Part shown: positions 36,148 to 44,329 of the stretch, one piece after another
How the letters are laid out: the number at the start of each line of letters is the position of its first letter
Numbering within the stretch: position 1 is the first letter of the stretch
The notes under the pieces: generated by a model
The model's input: the letters and a program-made list of their open reading frames with translations, nothing else
What the model was told of the DNA's origin: nothing
Databases searched by the model: none
Position numbers and translations under genes: made by a program
DNA from: an uncultured Maribacter sp.
GTDB lineage: Bacteria; Bacteroidota; Bacteroidia; Flavobacteriales; Flavobacteriaceae
Assembly (NCBI GenBank): GCA_947498505.1
Contig: CANMKG010000006.1
Coordinates: 62,001-126,000, forward strand
Direction of reading: 5' to 3'
Length of the DNA stretch: 64,000 nucleotides

Positions 36148-36165
36148 ACAAACTAGGTAGTTGGT
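36148..36165. promoter_or_regulatory. TetR-type operator candidate, copy E
   Basis: ACAAACTAGGTAGTTGGT: half sites ACAAACTA and, on the other strand, ACCAACTA; 7 of 8 positions symmetrical. It shares its first ten bases with copy A. Lies 33 bases from the 3' end of trpS. Confidence 0.5.
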
Positions 36166-36197
36166 TTTCACTTTTAAAGGTTTTGGATAGAGGGAGA

Positions 36198-37166
36198 TTA
36201 ATAACCCACTTTGTTTCGTACTCTTAACAGTACTTCATCCGCAACTTTTTTAGCTTTTTCGGCTCCAATAGCTAAAGCCTCATCAACCTCATTTAAATTA
36301 TTCATGTAATAATCAAACTTTTCTCGGGCTTCTCCAAACGTGTTAATAATAACCTCAAACAAAGCTTGTTTAGCATGACCATAACCAAAATTACCTTGCT
36401 CATAATTTTTACGCATTTCTGCTATTTGAGTGTCATTTGCAAGTATACTGTATAAAGCAAATGTAGTATCAATATCTGGGTTTTTAGGTTCCTCCAGAGG
36501 TGTGCTATCTGAAGTTATACCCATAATTTGTTTTCGTAATTTTTTGTCGGGCTGAAATAGGTTAATTAAGTTCCCTTTACTTTTACTCATTTTTTCACCA
36601 TCGGTTCCTGGAACATACATGGTTTCTTCATGAATTTTTGCATCTGGTAAAACAAAGGTTTCTCCTAATTGGGCATGAAAACGCGATGCTACATCACGTG
36701 TCATTTCTAAATGTTGTAACTGGTCTTTTCCAACAGGAACAATTTGTGCATCATACAACAGAATATCAGCGGCCATAAGCATGGGATAGGTAAACAATCC
36801 AGAGTTTACATCGGAAAGTCTATCTGATTTATCTTTAAATGAATGTGCAAGTGTTAATCGTTGATACGGAAAAAAACAGCTTAAGTACCATGACAATTCT
36901 GTTACCTGCGGGACATCACTTTGCCTGTAAAATACAGTTTTACTAATATCAAGACCAAAAGCTAACCAAGTGGCAGCAGTAGCATAGGTATTGTTTCGTA
37001 ACTGTTCACCATCCTTTATTTGGGTAAGGGAGTGCATATCGGCAATAAACAAAAACGATTCGTTTTCTGGATTTTTAGCCATTTCTATTGCAGGCATGAT
37101 TGCACCTAAAATATTACCTAAATGTGGAGTTCCTGTACTTTGTATACCAGTTAAAATTCTTGCCAT
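36198..37166 (-). CDS. trpS: Tryptophanyl-tRNA synthetase
   Basis: A 322-residue class Ic aminoacyl-tRNA synthetase. The HIGH-like motif is TGTPHLGN (about 11-18), and the KMSKS motif is GEKMSKSKGN (about 190-199). The middle has the tryptophan pocket region VGKDQLQHLEMTRDV. It charges tRNA-Trp in the cytosol. A short dyad lies just before the start codon (37173-37186). Confidence 0.96.
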   Translation of the reverse strand: MARILTGIQSTGTPHLGNILGAIMPAIEMAKNPENESFLFIADMHSLTQIKDGEQLRNNTYATAATWLAFGLDISKTVFYRQSDVPQVTELSWYLSCFFPYQRLTLAHSFKDKSDRLSDVNSGLFTYPMLMAADILLYDAQIVPVGKDQLQHLEMTRDVASRFHAQLGETFVLPDAKIHEETMYVPGTDGEKMSKSKGNLINLFQPDKKLRKQIMGITSDSTPLEEPKNPDIDTTFALYSILANDTQIAEMRKNYEQGNFGYGHAKQALFEVIINTFGEAREKFDYYMNNLNEVDEALAIGAEKAKKVADEVLLRVRNKVGY

Positions 37167-37172
37167 AATATC

Positions 37173-37186
37173 ACCTGAGTGCAGGT
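37173..37186 (-). promoter_or_regulatory. Short dyad in front of trpS
   Basis: ACCTG-AGTG-CAGGT, a perfect 5-base inverted repeat 6 bases upstream of the trpS ATG. As RNA it would form a hairpin next to the start codon and could affect initiation. Short enough to be chance. Confidence 0.25.
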
Positions 37187-37250
37187 ATCTTGTAAAGTGT
37201 TAAACAAGAAGCAAAGTTAAAACAAATAGCAAATAATGCCGTCAAATTAT

Positions 37251-37258
37251 TACATTTG
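37251..37258 (+). promoter_or_regulatory. -7 promoter element TACATTTG abutting the plsC start
   Basis: TACATTTG fits TAnnTTTG and ends only 4 bases before the ATG at 37263. A start site 5-7 bases downstream would give a leaderless or nearly leaderless mRNA. Confidence 0.42.
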
Positions 37259-37262
37259 ATTA

Positions 37263-38003
37263 ATGCTAACTTTTTTAAGGCATATTGGGCACGTATTGTA
37301 TAGAATTTGGTTCTATGTATTAGTAGCCTTGCCAATATTTATATTTTTTCCTTTTCTTTTTTTGTTTACACTTCGCGAACAATGGTATCCCCAGTTTTTT
37401 TGGCTAGCGCGTAATTTATGGGCGAAACCTATTCTTTTGGGCATGGGGTGTATTCCCAAAATAGTAGTGGAACAAAAAATAGTAAAGGGTAAGAGTTATA
37501 TGCTAATAGCTAACCATACTAGCATGTTAGATATTATGCTTATGCTTATAGTGAGTAAAAATCCTTTTGTTTTTGTTGGAAAAAAAGAGCTTGTTAAAAT
37601 TCCCGTTTTTGGTTTTTTTTATAAACGCGTTTGCATATTGGTGGATAGAGAAAGTGCAAAGAGTAGAACAGGTGTATACCGAAGAGCACAACGAAGATTA
37701 AATCAAGGGTTAAGTATATGTATATTTCCTGAAGGCGGAGTGCCTGATGAGAATGTTGTTTTGGATGAGTTTAAAGATGGAGCTTTTAAAATGGCTATAG
37801 CGCATAAAATTCCAGTAATTCCCATGACGTTTTATGATAACAAAAAACGATTTTCATTCACTTTTTTAAGTGGTGGTCCTGGAAGAATAAGAGCCAAAGT
37901 GCATAAGTTTTTTGAAACTGGAATATTGGAAGAAGAAGACAAAAGCACACTTCGAGAAGAAGTGCGCGATGTTATTCTAAATGAGTTAAAATCTAAAGTT
38001 TAG
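37263..38003 (+). CDS. 1-acyl-sn-glycerol-3-phosphate acyltransferase (PlsC family)
   Basis: A 246-residue membrane-bound acyltransferase. An N-terminal transmembrane helix (about 17-37) precedes motif I NHTSMLD (NHX4D, residues about 82-88) and motif III FPEGGVPD (near 155). It should acylate lysophosphatidate in phospholipid synthesis. The 3' end overlaps the convergent barrel gene by 18 bases. The promoter element lies immediately before the ATG. Confidence 0.92.
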   Translation: MLTFLRHIGHVLYRIWFYVLVALPIFIFFPFLFLFTLREQWYPQFFWLARNLWAKPILLGMGCIPKIVVEQKIVKGKSYMLIANHTSMLDIMLMLIVSKNPFVFVGKKELVKIPVFGFFYKRVCILVDRESAKSRTGVYRRAQRRLNQGLSICIFPEGGVPDENVVLDEFKDGAFKMAIAHKIPVIPMTFYDNKKRFSFTFLSGGPGRIRAKVHKFFETGILEEEDKSTLREEVRDVILNELKSKV

Positions 38004-39494
38004 TCCACTGTAAATACCTATAGAATAAGGCCTAAAAGAACCGCTAGTGTCTGAAAAAGTATTCAATTGGTATTTAAAAACAGGTTCAATATTCAATTTA
38101 ATTTTAGGCGTAAATTTATAATTAAAACCTAAGCCAACATTAGTACTAAAGTTAACCGCATTAATATTATTTGCTTCGCCTATTTCCGTTGATAAATCTC
38201 CAGATACTAATGAAATGGAGTTGTCAATTAAAAACAAAGAACTTACACCCCCTATTACGTTTACACCAAACCTATTATTTATTAAAGCATAGTTAAGTTC
38301 TAGAGGTACTTCCACGTAACCAAACTGTTGTGTCATAAACCCTTCTCTAGAGGGGCTTTTATTACTAAGTACATCAAAAGCATCTTGTTTAGTTAAAGAA
38401 TTTGTTCTTTCTACAGGAGAATTATTACCATTTATGACCAAATTTTCAGAGGCGGCACTGTAATCTACGTTTGCAAATTGGGGATTACTGGATGCGTTTA
38501 CCGATGAAGTGAATTCAATATCATTGGTGTTGTAACTATAGTCTACTCTATGAATTCCAGAACGAATACTTAGTTTATTACTTAATTCATAAGTTACAGC
38601 CAGACCATAACTCAATTTAGTATCCCCTGATTTTGAATTAGATTCAAAAACTGAATTTACAGGAGAACCACCACCAATAGCGTCAAAATATACAGGGGCA
38701 ACCGTAGGACCTGCTGACCATTTACCAGATGTTTTTTCAGCAACTAGTGTCTCTTCTTCCTCATTAATCTCATCAAAAATGGATTTTTTAGCCGAGTCAT
38801 TATCTTCCTGATTTTCAGCTAATGCATTTTCAGTAAGCACTTCGGTGTTTTTAATGTTATTATTGTTTTTGGAAACTGGATTATTTTTAGAATCTACAAT
38901 AACAGTATTTTCAATATTGTTGTTAATAAAATCAGATTGGTTTTCAGGTGTTACTTTATCCGATTCGGAAGATGATACAATAACATTGTTTTGAGGTTCC
39001 TTTTCAGTTAGCCTGTTCGTTTGTGTGTTGGTCTTTTGTTCAACCAATTCAGACGGAATAGTAGATTTCGTATTTTTTTTGGAAACCCTATTGCCAAGAG
39101 CATTTTGTTGATTTGGCAAGGAATTAAAACGATTGGTATTTTTTGAGTTTATTTTTTCTTCTTGCTCTTTTTCTGCAAATGGGTGTTTCGAGTCTTTATT
39201 TACGATGATCTCTTCGTTAACATTATTTTGGTTAGTAGAACCCTTTTTTTCTTCATTTTCCACATTAGAAATACTTGAATCATCCAATTCTTTTTCGAAA
39301 GGATTTATAACAAATATTCCTATAGCAAGGGCAGCTGCAATTCCACCAAGTTTCCACCAAATCGGAATAACTTTACGGTCATTTTTTTTCTTATCCAAAG
39401 AAGCCTCTATCCTTTCCCAGACCCTTTCATCAGGAAGCTCCTTGAAGTCGGTAAACTTCTCTTGGAATAAGTTGTCTAATTTTTTCTTACTCAT
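37986..39494 (-). CDS. Anti-sigma-like membrane protein with C-terminal outer-membrane beta-barrel
   Basis: A 502-residue protein: a cytoplasmic N-terminus (LDNLFQEKFTDFKELPDERVWERIEASLD), one transmembrane helix (about 47-63, WKLGGIAAALAIGIFVI), a long Asn/Ser/Thr-rich disordered linker (about 75-260) and a C-terminal domain (about 265-502) built from amphipathic strands and ending in Phe (GLNFRF), as in outer-membrane barrels. It is encoded 53 bases after an ECF sigma gene. The N-terminal part fits an anti-sigma role, and the linker could span the periplasm. The dual inner/outer membrane topology is inferred. Confidence 0.8.
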   Translation of the reverse strand: MSKKKLDNLFQEKFTDFKELPDERVWERIEASLDKKKNDRKVIPIWWKLGGIAAALAIGIFVINPFEKELDDSSISNVENEEKKGSTNQNNVNEEIIVNKDSKHPFAEKEQEEKINSKNTNRFNSLPNQQNALGNRVSKKNTKSTIPSELVEQKTNTQTNRLTEKEPQNNVIVSSSESDKVTPENQSDFINNNIENTVIVDSKNNPVSKNNNNIKNTEVLTENALAENQEDNDSAKKSIFDEINEEEETLVAEKTSGKWSAGPTVAPVYFDAIGGGSPVNSVFESNSKSGDTKLSYGLAVTYELSNKLSIRSGIHRVDYSYNTNDIEFTSSVNASSNPQFANVDYSAASENLVINGNNSPVERTNSLTKQDAFDVLSNKSPSREGFMTQQFGYVEVPLELNYALINNRFGVNVIGGVSSLFLIDNSISLVSGDLSTEIGEANNINAVNFSTNVGLGFNYKFTPKIKLNIEPVFKYQLNTFSDTSGSFRPYSIGIYSGLNFRF

Positions 39495-39547
39495 TTCTTA
39501 GTGGCTTAAGCCATGTTTGTGTTTTTCTTTGCGTGTTAATCATAGCA

Positions 39548-40120
39548 TCACAAAGAATTGTCCAAAACAATAATTAATAATCCAATTATTGCTTCGGTGG
39601 TTTTGGTTTCGATTTTTTCTTTTAAAATCATTCTTGCTCTCGCAAGATTAGATTTTGATGTTCCTTCTGATGTTCCCAATAGGTTACTAATTTCTTTATG
39701 AGAATATCCGTCCAGAACATATAAATTAAATGTTGTTCTATACTTGTCAGGTAATTCCTGAATATATTTTAGCAATGTTTGCAATGGAATTGTAGCATCT
39801 TTTTCTTGAATTTCTACCACTTCTTCCTTTGTGTAATTATCGCTAACAACCTCCAGGAGCTTTTCCTTTCTATATTTTTGAAGAACCGTATTTACGGTAA
39901 TTCTTTTAATCCAGCCTTCAAAAGAACCTTCTGACTTATATTGCGCTATCTTATTAAAAATCGTCATAAAGCTGTCATGCAAGCTATCTTCAGCTTCAGC
40001 TTTATTTCGTGAGTATTTGAGGCATATACCAAACAACACAGCAGCGTATTTGCTGTATAATTGCGATTGTGCCTTTCTATCTCCTTTTTTACAATTATGT
40101 ATGAGTTCTTCTAGACTCAA
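39548..40120 (-). CDS. ECF-type RNA polymerase sigma factor
   Basis: A 190-residue sigma-70 family factor. Region 2 is in YSKYAAVLFGICLKYSRN and AEDSLHDSFMTIFNKI; region 4 in LDGYSHKEISNLLGTSEGTSKSNLARARMIL. This branch (SEGTSKSNLARAR) is common in Bacteroidota beside proteins with an anti-sigma-like N-terminus and a porin-like C-terminus, as here. A lipoprotein gene ends 27 bases upstream of its start, so the three may be co-transcribed. Confidence 0.92.
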   Translation of the reverse strand: MSLEELIHNCKKGDRKAQSQLYSKYAAVLFGICLKYSRNKAEAEDSLHDSFMTIFNKIAQYKSEGSFEGWIKRITVNTVLQKYRKEKLLEVVSDNYTKEEVVEIQEKDATIPLQTLLKYIQELPDKYRTTFNLYVLDGYSHKEISNLLGTSEGTSKSNLARARMILKEKIETKTTEAIIGLLIIVLDNSL

Positions 40121-40146
40121 GATAGCGGGTTGTTTACTTAAAAATG

Positions 40147-40560
40147 TTAATTATTTACGGGTACTTCTACCTCTAAATATTCGTTTTCTCCATCAGCATT
40201 TTCTCCTTGCCAAAAGCGAAACGTATAGGGTTGGTTATAAAGTACAATAAATCTAAACATTTCTGTAACAAGAACCGTTTCTTCTTTACAATTATCTTCG
40301 TCTATTAGCTCTCTGCCTAGTGCAACTACCCTCCGAACAGTTTCATCTTCTCTAACAACATCAAAACCTTCAAAAAATGAACAATCATTTGATGTTTGGT
40401 AGGTTACTTTAATATCATAAGTCTCATTTAAATTAAAAGACTCAGGGAGTTCCGCCTCAACGATATTTAGTGCTACGTAATTAAAGTTGGGGTCATCATC
40501 ATCAAGAGTACAACTACTAAAAGCAAGTACCGCAATTACGGCATAAAAAAACCTTTTCAT
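40147..40560 (-). CDS. Hypothetical lipoprotein
   Basis: A 137-residue lipoprotein. The signal MKRFFYAVIAVLAFSSCTLD has lipobox FSSC with Cys17, followed by an acidic stretch (DDDDP) that may influence sorting. The mature part looks like a beta-rich domain (GFDVVREDETVRRVVALGRE, YTFRFWQGEN). No family recognised. It lies between recA and the sigma factor gene and could be part of the sigma operon. Confidence 0.75.
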   Translation of the reverse strand: MKRFFYAVIAVLAFSSCTLDDDDPNFNYVALNIVEAELPESFNLNETYDIKVTYQTSNDCSFFEGFDVVREDETVRRVVALGRELIDEDNCKEETVLVTEMFRFIVLYNQPYTFRFWQGENADGENEYLEVEVPVNN

Positions 40561-40627
40561 TTAACTAACATTTTTTACTTAAGATGCTTGTTAAATGGAA
40601 AGGTTGCGTAAAAAAGAAGGGCTGAGG

Positions 40628-41632
40628 TTAAGCTAGCGCTTTAATTGCTTCCCTTATTTTGCTGTCTAGTTCTTCAAAAAGTTCAGGGTTATCTAAAAGT
40701 AATGCTTTTACAGCATCTCTACCTTGACCTAATTTAGTATCACCATAGCTAAACCATGAACCGCTTTTCTTAACAATTTCATATTCAACGCCAAGGTCAA
40801 TAATTTCACCCACTTTGGAGATTCCTTCACCATACATAATATCAAACTCAGTAGTTCTAAATGGTGGAGCAACTTTGTTTTTTACAATTTTTACACGGGT
40901 TTTGTTTCCTTGAACGTTACCGTCGGTATTTTTAATTTGAGTAGATCGTCTAATATCCAAACGTACTGAAGCGTAAAATTTTAACGCATTACCACCAGTT
41001 GTTGTTTCAGGGTTACCAAACATAACCCCTATTTTTTCTCTTAATTGGTTAATAAATATTACAGTACAATTTGTTTTACTAATAGAACCTGTTAGCTTTC
41101 TAAGTGCTTGTGACATTAAACGAGCGTGTAATCCCATTTTAGAATCACCCATTTCTCCTTCAATTTCACTTTTAGGAGTTAGCGCAGCAACTGAATCTAT
41201 TACTACAATATCTATGGCTCCAGATCTAATTAGATTATCAGCAATTTCTAAACCTTGCTCACCGTTATCTGGCTGAGAAATAATAAGGTTATCAATATCA
41301 ATCCCTAGTTTTTCAGCATAAAAACGGTCAAAAGCATGCTCTGCATCAATAAAAGCGGCAATGCCTCCATTTTTTTGAGCTTCTGCAATTGCATGTAATG
41401 TCAGCGTAGTTTTACCCGAAGATTCAGGACCATATATTTCAATAATTCTGCCTCTTGGATATCCTCCAACTCCTAAGGCGACATCAAGTCCAAGCGAACC
41501 AGAAGGAATAACTTCAACATCCTCTATAACGCTATCACCCATTTTCATGACAGCTCCTTTTCCGTAAGTTTTGTCTAATTTGTCAAGGGTAAGCTTTAGG
41601 GCTTTTAGTTTCGCATCTTTTTCTGAACTCAT
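40628..41632 (-). CDS. recA: Recombinase RecA
   Basis: A 334-residue RecA. Walker A is GPESSGKT (about 70-77), Walker B is VVIDSVAAL (about 144), and loop L2 lies around [22 protein letters not shown]. It forms filaments on ssDNA for recombination and repair. The C-terminal tail is short ([12 protein letters not shown]) compared with the acidic tail of E. coli. A perfect 11-base palindrome (GCTAAATTAGC) is found 19 bases upstream of the start. Confidence 0.97.
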   Translation of the reverse strand: MSSEKDAKLKALKLTLDKLDKTYGKGAVMKMGDSVIEDVEVIPSGSLGLDVALGVGGYPRGRIIEIYGPESSGKTTLTLHAIAEAQKNGGIAAFIDAEHAFDRFYAEKLGIDIDNLIISQPDNGEQGLEIADNLIRSGAIDIVVIDSVAALTPKSEIEGEMGDSKMGLHARLMSQALRKLTGSISKTNCTVIFINQLREKIGVMFGNPETTTGGNALKFYASVRLDIRRSTQIKNTDGNVQGNKTRVKIVKNKVAPPFRTTEFDIMYGEGISKVGEIIDLGVEYEIVKKSGSWFSYGDTKLGQGRDAVKALLLDNPELFEELDSKIREAIKALA

Positions 41633-41650
41633 TATCTATTTTTTAGGCAA

Positions 41651-41661
41651 GCTAAATTAGC
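41651..41661. promoter_or_regulatory. Palindrome in the recA upstream region
   Basis: GCTAAATTAGC, 5-base arms around one A, lies 18-29 bases upstream of the recA start. It may be a regulatory site, but it does not match the LexA boxes I know from other phyla. Confidence 0.25.
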
Positions 41662-41894
41662 ATTTCTTTTATCAAAAAGCTATCTCTAATTTTAAATTTA
41701 TCAACATAAACGATATTCTTTTTTGGCAACCGGTTTTTTTAACGCAACCTTTTTTACAACTATGCATCTAGTACAAAATAGCAATCGCTAACTCAATATA
41801 CCATTGCCATTTTTTGGTAATGGGACAGTGATGACTATCTCCTTAACTACTCTTTCAAGAATGCTATGAAAAAGAATGCTAGGAATAGTCTATT

Positions 41895-41925
41895 AAGAGT
41901 CTTGATAATTCAAGACTCTTTTTTA
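41895..41925 (+). terminator. Terminator in the recA/trhO gap
   Basis: AAGAGTCTTGA (41895-41905), loop TAAT, TCAAGACTCTT (41910-41920), then a T-run. A perfect 11-base stem. The T-run is on the plus strand; the minus strand has none, so it acts rightward. Confidence 0.82.
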
Positions 41926-41948
41926 TTTCATCAAGTTTGTAGAATAAT

Positions 41949-41956
41949 TACCTTTG
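41949..41956 (+). promoter_or_regulatory. -7 promoter element TACCTTTG of trhO
   Basis: TACCTTTG fits TAnnTTTG, 44 bases before the trhO ATG and 24 bases after the terminator, which separates trhO from whatever is transcribed upstream. Confidence 0.5.
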
Positions 41957-41999
41957 TGTTCTTAAAATAATAATTCTTTAACTTAAATATTGATATAGC

Positions 42000-43031
42000 A
42001 TGCAACTGTACAATACGTTAAGCGCAAAGGAAAGGGCTGCTTTAATTGAAGAAGCGGGTAAAGATCGTCTTACAATTTCTTTCTACAAATATGCGCATAT
42101 TGGTAATACTTCCATTTTCAGAAATCATTTGTTTATCAATTGGAACGATCTAGATGTTTTAGGGCGTATTTATGTCGCTAATGAAGGTATAAATGCTCAG
42201 TTATCTGTTCCTTCCGAAAACTTTTTGTCTTTTAAAAAACACCTAGACAGTATTTCATTTCTAGAGAATGTACGTTTAAATGTTGCGGTGGAGCAAGACA
42301 ATAAATCTTTTTTAAAGCTTAAAGTAAAAGTGCGTCATAAAATTGTTGCTGACGGGCTTAATGATGATACTTTTGATGTTACTAATAAAGGAATTCATGT
42401 TGGTGCGGAAAAATTTAATGAGTTAATTGAAGATCCTGATACGGTTTTGGTGGATATGCGGAATCATTACGAAAGCGAAATAGGACATTTTAAAAACGCA
42501 GTTACGCCTGATGTTGATACATTTAGAGATTCATTAGATATTATTGAAAATGATTTGGCGGACCACAAAGAAGACAAAAAACTGGTTATGTATTGTACAG
42601 GAGGTATACGATGCGAAAAAGCAAGTGCCTATTACAAGCATAAAGGTTTTAAAAATGTTTTTCAGCTTGAAGGAGGAATAATAGAATATACTAGACAAGT
42701 AAAAGCAAACGACCTAGAAAATAAATTTTTAGGCAAAAATTTTGTTTTTGATCATCGACGAGGTGAGCGTATTTCTGAGGATATTATTGCAAATTGTCAT
42801 CAATGCGGAAAGCCATGTGACACTCATGTGAATTGTGCCAATGAGGCCTGTCATTTATTATTCATACAATGTGAAGAATGTGCGGAAAGTATGGACAGTT
42901 GTTGTTCTAATGAATGCCAAGAGATTAATAGTTTGCCTTACGAAGAACAAAAAGCACTTCGAAAAGGGAAAACAGTAAGTAACAAAATCTTTAAAAAAGG
43001 CAGGTCAGAAGTATTAAAGTATAAGAAGTAG
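42000..43031 (+). CDS. trhO: tRNA uridine hydroxylase TrhO (rhodanese family)
   Basis: A 343-residue YceA/TrhO protein: N-terminal acylphosphatase-like domain (about 20-120, with RIYVANEGINAQLS), rhodanese domain (about 135-235) with active-site loop CTGGIRCEKAS (Cys near 200), and a C-terminal Cys-rich zinc-binding segment (CHQCGKPCDTHVNCANEACH, then CEECAESMDSCCSNEC). TrhO makes 5-hydroxyuridine at tRNA position 34 in an oxygen-dependent reaction. Own promoter upstream. Confidence 0.93.
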   Translation: MQLYNTLSAKERAALIEEAGKDRLTISFYKYAHIGNTSIFRNHLFINWNDLDVLGRIYVANEGINAQLSVPSENFLSFKKHLDSISFLENVRLNVAVEQDNKSFLKLKVKVRHKIVADGLNDDTFDVTNKGIHVGAEKFNELIEDPDTVLVDMRNHYESEIGHFKNAVTPDVDTFRDSLDIIENDLADHKEDKKLVMYCTGGIRCEKASAYYKHKGFKNVFQLEGGIIEYTRQVKANDLENKFLGKNFVFDHRRGERISEDIIANCHQCGKPCDTHVNCANEACHLLFIQCEECAESMDSCCSNECQEINSLPYEEQKALRKGKTVSNKIFKKGRSEVLKYKK

Positions 43032-43162
43032 TAAGGATACTGGAAGAATTTGAAATACTGATTTCGCTTACGACTCAAATTGTTTTATCTTTACACTTAA
43101 GTAAATTTTATGAACCTATTTTGGTGAAAATATTAAGTTTTCACTAAATCAAGATATAAATT

Positions 43163-44329
43163 ATGGGTTGTAGCAGTTGTTCAACCGGTAAGGACGGACA
43201 ACCAAAAGGATGCAAGAACAATGGTACTTGTGGAACAGATGGTTGTAATAAATTAACGGTTTTTGATTGGCTTTCCAACATGTCGCTTCCTAATGGAGAA
43301 AGACCTTTTGACTGTGTTGAGGTGCGTTTTAAAAATAGTAGAAAGGAGTTTTTTAGAAACTCTGAAAATTTATCATTAGCCATAGGAGATATTGTTGCTA
43401 CCAAAGCACAGGCTGGTCACGATATTGGAATGGTAACACTTACAGGAGAACTTGTAAAGGTTCAAATGAAGAAGAAAAAGGTAGATTTTGATGATGAAGA
43501 ACTTCCTAAACTGTACCGAAAAGCTTCGCAAAAAGATATAGATATTTGGCAAAAGTGTAGAGATCGTGAAGAAGAAATTAAGAAGCGAGCTCGAGAAATG
43601 GCAATTATTCTTAAACTTCAGATGAAAATTTCTGATGTTGAATTTCAAGGAGATGGTTCTAAAGCAACGTTTTATTATACTGCAGAAGATCGAGTAGATT
43701 TTAGACAGTTAATTAAAGATATGGCTAAAGCTTTTGGAATTCGTATTGAAATGCGTCAAATAGGTTACCGCCAAGAAGCGCAAAGGCTAGGGGGTATTGG
43801 ATCATGTGGAAGAGAACTTTGCTGTTCCACTTGGTTAACTGATTTTAGGTCGGTGAGCACATCAACTGCTAGATATCAACAACTTTCATTAAATCCTCAG
43901 AAGCTTGCAGGTCAATGTGGAAAACTTAAATGTTGTTTAAATTACGAGCTTGATGTTTATTTAGATGCGTTAAAGGATTTTCCAGCTCAGGACACTAAAT
44001 TGTTTACGGCAAAGGGTTTAGCGTTTTGTCAAAAGACCGATATTTTTAAGGGGCAACTATGGTTTTCCTATAAAGACGAACCTGCAAATTGGCATGTACT
44101 TACAAAAGATCAGGTACATGAGATTTTAGAGAAAAATAAGAAAAAAGAAAAAGTAGCAAGCTTGGAGGAGTATGCTTCTGAAGCTATTGAAGAAGAAAAA
44201 GTTGTTTTTGAAAATGTAGTGGGTCAAGATAGCCTTACTCGTTTTGACAAACCAAAACATAAAAACAACCGGAACAAGAAAAAAAGAAATAATAGAAACA
44301 ATAGAAAAAAGAAAGCCAGAAATGCTTAA
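43163..44329 (+). CDS. ricT: PSP1/RicT (YaaT-like) family protein with Cys-rich N-terminus
   Basis: A 388-residue protein. The PSP1 domain covers about residues 60-250, with QRLGGIGSCGRELCCSTWL and AGQCGKLKCCLNYE, the conserved cysteines that bind an iron-sulphur cluster in the Bacillus Ric complex. The first 30 residues add five cysteines (GCSSCSTGKDGQPKGC and more), and the C-terminus is a Lys/Asn/Arg-rich tail, probably RNA-binding. ricA and ricF are absent here, so partners may differ in this phylum. The stop lies within the first codons of gldH. Confidence 0.88.
   Translation: MGCSSCSTGKDGQPKGCKNNGTCGTDGCNKLTVFDWLSNMSLPNGERPFDCVEVRFKNSRKEFFRNSENLSLAIGDIVATKAQAGHDIGMVTLTGELVKVQMKKKKVDFDDEELPKLYRKASQKDIDIWQKCRDREEEIKKRAREMAIILKLQMKISDVEFQGDGSKATFYYTAEDRVDFRQLIKDMAKAFGIRIEMRQIGYRQEAQRLGGIGSCGRELCCSTWLTDFRSVSTSTARYQQLSLNPQKLAGQCGKLKCCLNYELDVYLDALKDFPAQDTKLFTAKGLAFCQKTDIFKGQLWFSYKDEPANWHVLTKDQVHEILEKNKKKEKVASLEEYASEAIEEEKVVFENVVGQDSLTRFDKPKHKNNRNKKKRNNRNNRKKKARNA

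Larger units (their letters stand above)
36015..36197. other. Convergent dprA/trpS gap with two operator-like dyads and no gene
   Basis: This 183-base AT-rich gap lies between the 3' ends of two convergent genes, where no promoter is needed. I find no ORF or terminator hairpin with T-run. It nevertheless holds two of the best copies of the 18-bp dyad, with centres 126 bp apart. It could be the scar of a deleted regulated gene, a small non-coding gene, or a mobile palindromic element. Confidence 0.5.
41633..41999. other. Divergent recA/trhO intergenic region with possible small RNA
   Basis: This 367-base gap has no convincing protein gene. Structures on the plus strand: CCATTGCCA/TGGTAATGG (41801-41822), GACTATCTCC/GGAATAGTC (41833-41890), a direct repeat of AAGAATGCTA inside it (41858 and 41873), and a perfect terminator at 41895-41925. 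A 12-codon frame starts at 41831. Terminator in a divergent gap upstream of the trhO promoter implies that something is transcribed rightward from within the gap. Confidence 0.45.

Noticed and set aside
44244-44321. Longer gldH start at 44244
   Set aside because: Would add 26 charged residues before the lipoprotein signal and overlap ricT by 86 bases; ATG at 44322 gives a proper signal peptide.
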